A stretch of DNA of 64,000 bases from Ciona intestinalis. Taxonomy: Eukaryota; Chordata; Ascidiacea; Phlebobranchia; Cionidae. The notes below the pieces were generated by a model. It ran no database searches. It was not told where the DNA came from and saw only the letters and a list, made by a program, of their open reading frames with translations. The stretch covers positions 3,291,026 through 3,355,025 of the forward strand of contig NC_020174.2 of the NCBI RefSeq assembly GCF_000224145.3, written 5' to 3'. The translations under genes and the position numbers were made by a program. This document shows, piece after piece, positions 11,645-23,700 of the stretch (position 1 is its first letter; each line of letters begins with the position of its first letter).

Positions 11645-11756
11645 TGTACGAACACCCGTGTTATAACGACTGTCGTAATTTTTTTTCTCATGATATTATA
11701 GGTCTATTAAGCTCTATTCTCCTATGATTATTTACTTTATTTTTGGTTTTATTCAG

Positions 11757-14700
11757 ACTATTTCTTACAATTTGGAAGATTCAGCCGAAAGTACACTTCA
11801 TGCTGATCACGATAGTTGTTACAATGGTAGGCAATACCATGGAATCTTTGTTTAATTATTTTTGTTGTTATTTCTAACTGTATTGAACAACTCTTTACCA
11901 TTAAATAAATTTTCTTATATTTATATATATCTTTTTAAATATATTATCCAAGAACGGTTTAATTCAAACTTATTCACAAAAAACGAAAGTGCTTGTTGCT
12001 TGTTAAATTTAGTAGTAACTGAAAAAAACTGTTTACTTACTCCATCATTAAAAAAGTGAAATTGTCTAAAAAGTGAACTGTTAACTTTAACTCCATTATT
12101 TAAAAAAACGTTAAACTTGTCCTAATTTATTTCAGAACTAGTAAACATAAATGAAGATCTAACAAATCTTGGAAGAATTTTAAATGAATTACGTGAAGCT
12201 TGTACGCTTAATTACCCCCCACCTTCCCCTACAACTTTCAAAAAAGAGAAAAAATCGAAAAAATCAACAAAAAAAGTTCAAAAAGCAGCCAAAATGGTTG
12301 GGAATGAAAGTAGTTCTTCTATATCTACAATAAGTGATGGGAGCCAATCTAAACAACTTGATTTAGATGGATTTCTGGTTTGTTTTTATTTCTTTCTACC
12401 TTGTTTACATAATAATAATAATAACAACTTTTTTGTCTCTTCGATTACGGTAGCGAAGATTTAAAAATATTTTAAACGAAAAGACAGAATATAGCAACAA
12501 AACAACAGTTGTTAAAACACGCTTACAGTTAAAAAAATATTCACATTTAACTGGAAGAAATTAATGTTGTCCATCATACTGAATTCATTATGTTTAAACA
12601 GACTTTTTGTTATTTTCGTTAATTTGTGCCACTAAACAGCATTATATGTTAGTTTTGTTATTTTTTCTGCAATATGTAGTAGTTTAACAGCAATATATGT
12701 TAGTTTGGTTTTGCAGTTTTTTGAATATATCTGACTTTTTTATTTTCTTTGTTAATTTGGGTCGCTAAACAGCAAAATATGTTAGTTTTGTTATTTTGCT
12801 GCAATGTTAGTTGAACAGCAATATATGTTAGTTTGATTTTGCAGTTTTCAGATTATATGTGACTTTTTTATTTTCTTTGTTAATTTGTTTCCCTAAACAG
12901 CAAATATGTTAGTTTTGTTATTTTGCGGCAATGTTAGTTGAACAGCAATATATGTTAGTTTGATTTTGCAATTTTTCGAATATATGTGACTTTTCTATTT
13001 TATTTGTTAATATGTGTCACTAAACAGTAATACATGTTTATATTTAGGTCCCAACTCCAATGGATGATCTTCGACGAAGCAATCCTGATTTAAGCATTTT
13101 ATCCATGTCCGGAAATAATTCAGTGGCTAAAAGTGAAGAGAAAGATCATAAAGTAAGCAGTAGGTTTAAACGTTGGGGTAAAATGGGACACTTTGGCACA
13201 TAATATCCAAATATCCTGATCGTGTTTTAAACAATTAACAACGGTCTATGGGAGACTTTTACTACCAAATGGGACAAAAAAATAGAATGAAAAGGTGTCC
13301 CATCTTACCCCATAAGATATATTTAAGTTTATTGATTAGCCTAACAGAAGAAAGCTATATTATCTATATGTAGTAAATCACCTACAAAGTAACATACTTG
13401 GTGACTCGTAAGTTGGCACGAGGTGTATGAAACAGAACGCCTGTGTTTAACAACTGTCGTTTACCGACCACGCAAGATTAGGTAAGTTACATTACTCGAT
13501 TTTTACCTGAAAACGCCCTGCTTTTTATGTGTGTGCAATTTCAGATTTTATTTACTGGTTACAGTAACCACTAATCACCCTTTTAAAAATATATACCTTC
13601 GTATTTTAATGTTAAAGTTTTTACTTAAAAACTGACTGATTTCATCTATTTTGCAGTTTTGATGTGCTCGGAATTTTGTAAGACTTCTTAATATTTTACT
13701 CCTATTTAAAAAAAAGTGATATCCTTTATTTGTTTGTATAGATTTCATCATCAGGTAAAGTACGGGGTTCAACATTTTCTGTTCAATCGCAAAATATGTC
13801 ATCTAAAATTAATGAAATCACAGACGCCCAGATTCGTTTTATATCATCTGCAACCAAAAGTAAGAACTTGTTGTTATTATTTCTTTCTTTTTTTTATTTC
13901 TCTCTTTTCATCAATAAGCGTGTTTAACAACTGTTGCTTTACTGTTACTACCCGTCTTTTCGCTTTTGTAAATTCTCTTGTTCTTCGTTATCGTGACCGA
14001 AAGAGATGAAATAAATTTTATTCAGTCATTAAAATTTAAACTTTAGAGATTTTATAAATTTTTTTTTTGATTTTTAGTTCACAAAAGTTTGGCGAATGTA
14101 TCTGAAAGTTTTCTTCATCACGAAGATGTGAAGCAAAACAAAAGTTATACCTCTCTATTAAGTAAGGTATCACAGGTAAATATATATGAATTTCATTTAG
14201 CTCTAAGATTTCTTAACTTTTTAATGTTTTATGATACATATAGATATTGTAGGGTAGGGGAAGACGGGACTCAGGACACCTTTAGCACATAATATTCGAA
14301 TATCCTGATCGTGCTTAAAAATTAACAACGGTTTATTGGAGTTGTGAGGATACGGTTTATAAATCTTTGAATGTTTTTGGTTTACTGTCTAATGAGCCTA
14401 GAAAATAATCAAAATATAATAAAAAGGTCTTCCTCTTTTCTCACTCTAGTATATAAAAGCTACAAAAAAAATTACCGTTGACAGCTATCAAAAGAGAACA
14501 CCGATTTAAATGCTAGATTGAAGCGGATCCACCAGGATTCTGCCGTGTTTGATCCCAGCGTATCTGCTTCTAATGTTCCGAGAAGAATGATTGAGGTAGG
14601 TCAACTTAATAAGGATAGAAAATGAATGTCATTGGAGAATCTATTAGTGACCACTGCCACTTGGTTTAAGCAGTGGCTGTTAAGTGTCTTGTCCTGTATG

Positions 14701-17700
14701 CAGAATTAACTTACCTAAGACCTAATTTAAATCTAGTTTAAATCTATATTTTTATATATTTATATGAAGTTAAAGTTATGCAAAAACTATTAAAGGAAGC
14801 TGTAGTCAAAGCTTAATCTAACATATCAATATTTTCTGTATAAACGGTAACATTTTGGACCCGGTAACATTTGGAACCCGTAGCTTTATTTGTTGGGGTG
14901 ATGGACCAAGCTTGGCCTAAATCCTAGGACCCATGGCTTGCCACATAGAATGGAATTTCTTTATTTGTATTTAACCAATGGAGATCAGTAGGCATGACCA
15001 TAAAGCATAATTTCTTATTGACTCAGCTGGTATAAAAAAAACTAGTGTAGAAATTGTTTTTTACTTATTTATGAATTTTAACGTTAAGTCCAAAAGACAC
15101 CTTCTGGGAAAATTGATGTCAGAAAGCCAATTATCGATTACTGATACAAGTACAACGGACATGTTTTACGACGCTGAAGAGTATTTATTGTCCGACGAAG
15201 AAAGTTCAACAGATGAAGAAGTATGTTGCATATTTTATTTATTTCTTTGTTTATTTATTATTTCTATGTTTATATATTATTTCTATGTTTATATTTTATT
15301 TCTGTGTTTATTTCTATTTCTATGTTTATATGTTATTTCTGTGTTTATTTCTATTTCTATGTTTATATATTATTTCTTTGTTTGTATATTATTTCTATGT
15401 TTATTTATATTCCTATGTTTATTTATTATTTCTATGTTAATATATTATTTCTATGTTATTATTTGATTTATTTCTTTGTTTATTTATTATTTCTATGTTT
15501 ATATGTTAGTTCTAGGTTTATTTATTATTTTTCGGCAAATACTTTAATTGATAAATAAATTTGTATGTAAGCGTTTTGCAATAAAGCTAAAAACACCCGA
15601 ATATTATAAATTTGTAGGCAGTTCAGCAAAGATTTATTTCATTTAACATCATACTGAAAAATTCTCCTGTAGTTTTTTGTTTAAAAAAATGGCTAATATC
15701 GATTAAAAAAGTTTTTTTTCATTTAACATCGTACTGGAAAATTTTCCTGTAGTTTTTGTTTAAAAACAACTAATTCCTATTAATTTTTTTTTTCATTTAA
15801 CATCATACTGGAAAATTCTCCTATAGTTTTTAGTTTATGTTTAGAAACAGCTTATTCCTATTTAAAAGTTTTTTTTCATTTAACATTATACTGGAAAATA
15901 TTCCTGTAGTTTTTAATTTTTATTAAAAAAAAACTAATAAATCCTATTAAAAATGTTTTTCTTTTATTTAACATTATACAAGTAAAATTCTCCCGTAGTT
16001 TTTGTTTTAAAAGCGGCTTATTCCAATTAAAAACATTTTTTTTTATTTAACATCATACTGGAAAATTTTCCTGTAGTTTTTGTTAAAAAACAGCTAGTTC
16101 GTATTCAAAAAGGTTTTTTTTATTTAACATTATACTGGAAATTCTGTAGTTTTCGTTTAAAAACTGCTAATTCTTCTTAGGAAAGTGAAGCTGGAGACGA
16201 CGATGTGTCGAGCGAAGCTGATGTTTCAGATAATGATGATGCCACAGATATTCAATCCACTGGTATTTATAAACTATTACTGTCTTCTGCCACACATCAT
16301 ATCAAGTTAACCATAACAAAATTACAATAACAGTAACAAAATAATTAAGAATAACAAAATACTCTTTAAAAAAAAGTTTTTTTTTAACATTATTGTTTGA
16401 TCGCTTTTTCCATTTTTTTACCAGATTGCTGGTAAGTGTCTTGCCCTCTATGTAAAATAAATTTGCCCAAAGAGTTGTTTAAAATCTACTGTACTTCTTT
16501 AACTTTATTAAATTTACAACGTGTAGTTTATTTAATATTAATGCATTTTACATATAGTACTTTTGGGGAAGATGGGACATCTTTAGCGCATAATATCCAA
16601 ATATCCTATTCGTGTTTTGAACAATTAACAGCGGGGAGTCGTAGGGATACGGTTTTATAATCCTTCAATGTTCTTTGTTTACTACCAAATGCGGCGAGAA
16701 AATGGAATGAAAAGGTGTCCCATTTCCCCCCAGCCCCAGCCTACTATTATAGTTATATTTTACAGATAAGTCATATAAAATTAATCTAACACAGCAGACG
16801 TTAGTACCATGCGAAGAGTAAAACTTCCATGTCCAAGCCCAGACAGTGATGTTAGTTTATGGAATATCTTGAAAAAAAATATCGGAAAAGATTTAAGTAA
16901 AGTTGCGATGCCTGTTACTTTAAATGAACCACTTAATGCTTTACAGGTAATAGCATCTTGTTTCATAGTATTTCTGATATGTTTAAGTTATTTTATCTAT
17001 TATAATGTTATCTGTAATGTTAATGTAACTTATTTTATCTTCGCGTCGCAGGAAAACGACAGTCGTTAAACACGGGTGTTCTGTTTCATACACCTCGTTC
17101 TAGCTTACAAGTTACCATGTATGTTACTTTGTGGGTGATTTTTTTTTTGATTTTTTCTGTATTTTCAATGTAAGGCTGATAATTCAGACAACCCATTAGA
17201 GACCATTGGGATGGAGCAATTTTCATTAAGTGTTTTGTGATTTAAATTATTAATGTTTACATTTTTCACAGTTACTTTGCGAAGAGCTTGAATATAGTGA
17301 ACTATTAGATGAAGCTGCCGTATGCAGTGATAAATATGAACGAATGGCTCTTGTTGCCGCATTCGCCATCTCTGGCTATTGTTCAACCTACCACAGGTAC
17401 AGTTTTCATTATTTTTAGCTATCTGCTATGTTTTCGAAATGTAATTGATGCGCTTAAAATAGAGCGCAAGTTTACGTCGCCAATTATCCCGTAACTAAGA
17501 AAACAAAGAATTAATTACCAGTTGGAATTAAAAAAGTTAATTTTATTATAAATATATATCGTTCTGTTTAGAAAATCCGGACATTTTTACCGATCCGAAC
17601 TGTGACATTATCACTGATAAATGGTTATTTCTACAATCCTAACTGACAAGATTTTTATAAGTTATTGTTAATTTGTAAAAGTTTTTTGTTTATAGTCAGT

Positions 17701-20700
17701 TTTGGCAATTGTTCTAGCTATGACAGGTACAATTTTCATTAATTTTTAACAGACAAGATTTTTGTACGTTTTGTAAATTTATGAATTTTTTCTGCATTCG
17801 CCATTTTTGACTTGTTTTTCATTATTTTTTTTCAGACAAGATTATTTATATTTTATCAGGTATTGTGAAATTGTGAACGTTTTCTGTCTAGCCTTAGGCC
17901 ATACTATGCGTCGTGCGGTTTCAATAACTGCTATAATACACGTCAGTAACTAGCAATTTGTTTAAATGGGAATATTATTGCAGTTTTGCGTATTTTTTCC
18001 AAATAAATGTAAATCGCTATATCCTGTCTTTTCGTTTAAAATCGTTCTAAATCTTCGCTACCGTAAACAAAGAAAAAAATAAAGTTGTTTTGCAATACTA
18101 TATAGTAAACTATACACCTAATTTAAAACTAATTAATTAAAGTTTCATTTAATTTATTGTTATATTTTGTACTTTAATACAATTAAGTTTCTCTAAGGAA
18201 AATCAATGATTTCATGAATTAAACAATAGCTTTTCTTGTTTTATCAAGTTAAAACTCATGAAAACATGCCCAAGTTAAACTGCAACGCGCTATGCATAAT
18301 ATAGTAGGGTGGGGGAAGATGTGACACCTTTTTATTTTTCTATTTTCTTGATCCATTTTGTAGTAAATGAAGAAAATTCAAAGAATTAAAAACCGTATCC
18401 TCACAACTCCCATAGACTGTTGTTAATTGTTTAGAACATGATCAGGATATTTGAATATTATGTGCTAAAGGTGTCCCATCTTACTCCGCTCTTATCTATG
18501 CTGTTTAAAGCTTGCTGTAAACAGTGTTGATATGTTATGTTTATATATACTGGTACAAAAATTAAACAATAGTTTAGATATATTTTCTAATGTTTTAAAA
18601 ACTGTTGTTTTGTCGCTATATCCTGTCTTTTTGTTTTAAATATTTTTCAATCTTTGTAAATAATTTAGACAAAATTTGTAATCATTTTAAATGTTTTGGA
18701 CAAAAATTTAAATCTTTTTACATGTTTTAGACAAAGTTATTATTATTACTAAATATTTTCAGAGCTGGACAGAAACCGTTCAATCCAATACTTGGTGAAT
18801 CATATGAATGTGTCCGAGAAGACAAGTGAGTATTTATAATTATTTTCATTCTTTTAATTGTTGGTAAAGTATAAATAAATGTATCTAACTTACTTTATCC
18901 TCGCGTGGCTGGAAAACGACAGTTGTTAAAGACGATTTTTCTGTTTCATACACCTCGTGCCAGCTTACGAGTTACCAAGTATGTTACTTTGTAGGCGATT
19001 TTTTGGGGGTATTTTTTCATTTTATTATTTACTCAGTACAGAATAATGTTACCAAAACATTCATAAAATAGTTAAGCAATGATATTATTGAACAATATTA
19101 CTAATTCTAAATCAGTGTGAACTTATTTGTTTTCTACTCATGTTATTTTTGTAGCATTTTAATATTACTTTATCTGATAATATCTATTTTTTTTGTTAAT
19201 CCTAGCATTCTTAGGTCTGTATAAACTGCTTTGTTTTCTACCCATTGTTATTATTGTAGCATTTTGAAATACTTGTTTGGTTAAATCTATGCTTTTTTCT
19301 ATGTTATATCAACCAAAATTTCTCACTTATAATATTAAAATTGTTAAAAATTTTTCGTTAAAAGGTACTTCATAAATCGGTCCTTTTCAGCAGTTTCAGT
19401 CAGCTAAATACAAATCACAAGCAAAGCTTTGGTGACCCAATTTCCGAAACTATATTTTACACAAAAAATCAAACAATTTGAAAATACCATCTTCTGACTT
19501 TAAAATACTGCAATACAGTGATACATGCCATATTCCAAAAAAAATTACAAAGCATTAAATTTGAGAAAAATAATTATAGACTTACGAATTTTTTTTTTTA
19601 ATTTCATTTTTTTTATTTTTTAGAAATTTCAGCTTTGTAGCTGAACAGGTCAGCCACCATCCACCAATATCTGCATGTCATTGCATTGGGAATACATATG
19701 AGTTCTGGCAAGGTTTGTTTAAACAGTTTAAAGAACTAAAAATCCGGTTTAATGGATTGAAAATACAATAAGACAAACAGACTAAGTTTCCTACATATTT
19801 GAGTTGTTACTGGTATAATGGTCTTTACATAGTACTATGGGGTAAGATGGGACAGTGGGGTAAGATGGGATCTTTAGCACACAATTTTCAAATATCCTGA
19901 TTGTGTTTTAAACAATTAACAATGGTCCATGGGAGTCGTGAGGATACAGTTTGGTAATTTTTTGAATGTTCTTTATTTACTACGTCTTACCCACCCTAAT
20001 ATAATCATTATTTCACTCGTTATCTAATAAATCTATATTATTCAATTTATCAACATTTTAATAATTATTGTTCTTAGTTGTGGCTTTTATTGAATTCCTG
20101 TTACAAGTTTTCTTTCTATCTGTTTTCCCAGATTTTTGCCTAGAATATTTTCCGAAATCAATGAAAATATTTTGCCAAGAAAATTTCCTTATTTTTGCGC
20201 AGATTATTTTGATATTTTTTCATTTTTAAAGAAGTAGCCATTTAAAACTAACAGTATTTCTTACACAGATGTTCGATTTAAAAACAAATTCTGGGGAAAA
20301 TCGATGGAAATATTCCCTGTAGGAAGCGTCCATGTAAAACTGAAAGAGTGAGTATTTTCCGTGTTATAAACCATTGTTTTATTTATTGGTTGCATATAGG
20401 GATGCACATTAAAGAATTTGGAATCCGTGGAATTCGAATCCAATTGTATTCGAATCTAATTACGGGATCTGGTATTCTGTTTAATGACATCAGCACAAGT
20501 CTTCTTATAAAATATATTAACAATTTTTTAAAGTTAATAATTTTGAAAAAAAAATTTTTGTGTTGTGGGTAAAATTATTTTTTCGTATAAATATAAAAAG
20601 ATTCGAAATTCTAGATTCGGAATTCTAGATTCGAATTAAAGTATTCTAGGATATCCTAGAATACCTAATTATTCTGTAATGTGCATCCCTAGTTGCATAT

Positions 20701-23700
20701 TACGTCCGCGCCGTGGCTAAGCGGTAGCCTGTCTTCAACCCAGNNNNNNNNNNNNNNNNNNNNNNNNNNNNNNNNNNNNNNNNNNNNNNNNNNCTGGGTT
20801 ACAGGCAGGCGCCCTAACCACTGTGCCACGGCGCCGGTCGATTACTGTTTTGGTTGTCGCTTTTACTTGATTCCTGTTTCATTTTTTTTATGTCTGCCCA
20901 CAATATTTTCAATAAGTCAATTTTATTAGGAAGAAGCTACTTTATATTTAACGTTTTTTTCTCAAGCTTTTATTAGATTACTGTTATTGGTTTTTTTTAT
21001 CTGTTTCCCCAAATTTGTGCCGAGAATATTTCCCAATAGTTAAAAGGAGTAGCCTGCTTTATTATTAACAGTATTTCTCAAGCAGATGCTCGATTTAAAA
21101 ACAAATTCTGGGAAAAATCAATAAAAATATTTTGACAAAAAAATTCCTTTTTTTGCCTAGAATATTTTAATTTTTTGCACAGAATATTTCCGAAAAATTC
21201 AATATTATAAAGAAGTAGCTATTCTAAAACTAACAGTATTTCTTACACAGATGTTCGATTTAAAAACAAATTCTGGGGAAAATCGATGGAAATATTCCCT
21301 GTAGGAAGCGTCCATGTAAAACTGAAAGAGTGAGTATTTTCCGTGTTATAAACCATTGTTTCATTTATTGGTTGCATATAGGGATGCACATTAAAGCATT
21401 TCGAATCCGTGAGATTCGAATCCAATTGTATTCGAAAAATTGTATTCGAATCTAATTACGGGATTCGGTATTCTGTTTAATGACGTCATCACAAGTCTTC
21501 TAAACTATATTAACAATTTTTTAAAGTTAATAATTTTGAAAAAAAAAACTTTGTGTTTGTGGGACTTTCGAGAGTAAACGTTTCGCAACGTCTTTTCAAA
21601 GCCTGCTATACCTTTCATGACGCAAAAACTACCCAATAGTACAATTTTTGATCGTTTTACAGCTCATAATCCAACAAGGCTGCTATGAAAGAGTCTATAA
21701 ACTGACTTATGTGGGTAAAATTATTTTTTCCTATAAATGTAAAAAGATTCCAAATTCTAGATTCGGAATTCTAGATTCGAATTAAAGTATTCTAGGATAT
21801 CCTAGAATACCTAATTATTCTGTAATGTGCATCCCTAGTTGCATATTACGTCCGGCGCCGTGGCTAAGCGGTTAGCCTGTCTTCAACCCAGAGGTAATGA
21901 GTTCAAGGCTCGTCGCTGCTACCATTGTGGGCATATGTGTCCTTAGGCAAGACACTGAACGGCAATTACTCAAACCCAGTGGTCACTAATTCGTTGTCCA
22001 AATTATAAGCCATACATACAAAATCCTCCCAAAATAATCACCTACAAAGTAACATACATAGTAACTCGTAAGCTGGCATGAAGTGTATGAAGCAAAACAC
22101 CCGTGTTGTAACAACTGTAGTCGTTCTCCGACCACGCGATGATAAAGTTTGCTACATTTATTCATGTTTAGTTTTGGTTGTACTTATGAATGGAAGAAAG
22201 TAACATCATGCGTTCATAATATTGTTGCTGGGAGTCGATGGATTGAACATTATGGAGATATGGTTATCACAAGCGAGGATGTAGTTTGTAAAATATTATT
22301 CAGCAAGGTTAGTTTTTATATGGGGAGGATGGGACACCTTTTCGTTTAGTTTTCTCTTTCCATTTGGTAGTAAACAAAGAACATTCAAAGAATTATGAAA
22401 CCGTATCCTCACGACTTTCACAGACCGTTGTTAATTGTTTAAAACACGATCAGGCTATTTGGATATTATGTATTAAAAGTGTCCCATCTTCCCCCACCCT
22501 ACTATAACTACTTTTTGGCAAATATATAGTAGGATGTAGGATGGGGGAACATGGGACACCTTTTCATTCTAATTTCTCCTACATTTTGCTGGTAAACAAA
22601 CAATATAAAACTTTGTCCTCGCGACTTTCATAGACCGGTGTTAATTGTTTAAAACACGACCAGGATATTAGGATATTATGTGCTAAAGGTGTCCCATCAT
22701 CCCCCACCCCACCATATATAGTTTTTAAAAACTGCAAAATTATTGAATTTACATTGTATGGTCCTTAGGGGTAACGGTCACGCCTTTTATCCAAAATATT
22801 TTTTTTTTATCAATAAGCGTGTTTTAACAACTGTTATTTGACCGTTACTACTCGTCTTTTCGCTTTTGTAAATTCTCTTGTTCTTCGTTATTGTGAAGAG
22901 ACGAAATAAATTTAATTCATTCTTTCATATAAATATGGTTTTTGTATAAAAAGTATGGTTTTTATGTAAACATGGTGTTTGATATGGTAAATATGATGTT
23001 TATATAAATATTATTTTTAGTATGGTCTTTAGTCTGGTAAATATGGTTTTTATATAAATGTTTTTTTTATGTGGTAAATAAGTTTTTCATTAAATACAGT
23101 TTTTAATATGGTTTTTATATAAATATAAAGATAAACTTGCGTTTTTAAAAAAATATTCCTAAAAAATTATAAACTGAGGTAGTAAAATAAATTGGGGGTG
23201 TTTTATGCCTAATTTTTGTGTTATAAAGAGTGGATACTGGAATGGCAAACATGGAGCAATATCTGGAGTTGTACTTAACAATAAAGATGAAGTAATGCAT
23301 AAACTACATGGAAAGTGGTTTGAGGGAATATTTTGTGAAACTTCGGGCAGAACTAGATGCATTTGGAGACCAGGTAAGCTCACAGGTTTGCAAACCGCCG
23401 CCGTGGATAGTGGTTAGCGCGCCTGCCTGTAACCCAGAGGTTATGGGTTCAAGGCTCGACGTTGCTACCATTGTGGGCGAATGTGTCCTTGGGCAAAACA
23501 CTTAACGGCAATTGCTCCAAACCAAGTGGTCACTAATGGGTTGTCNNNNNNNNNNNNNNNNNNNNNNNNNNNNNNNNNNNNNNNNNNNNNNNNNNAAAAA
23601 AGATAAAATCCAAAAAAATAAAAAATAATTACCCATGAAGTAACATATATGGTAACTCGTAAGCTGGCACGAGGGGTTAAACCGTGTGATAACGACTGTC

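Noticed and set aside
15071..15558. Overlapping long open frames in all plus frames
   Set aside because: Only 15089-15220 is coding. The rest is the T-rich minisatellite, which is open in every frame and gives repeated Leu/Phe/Tyr/Ile.
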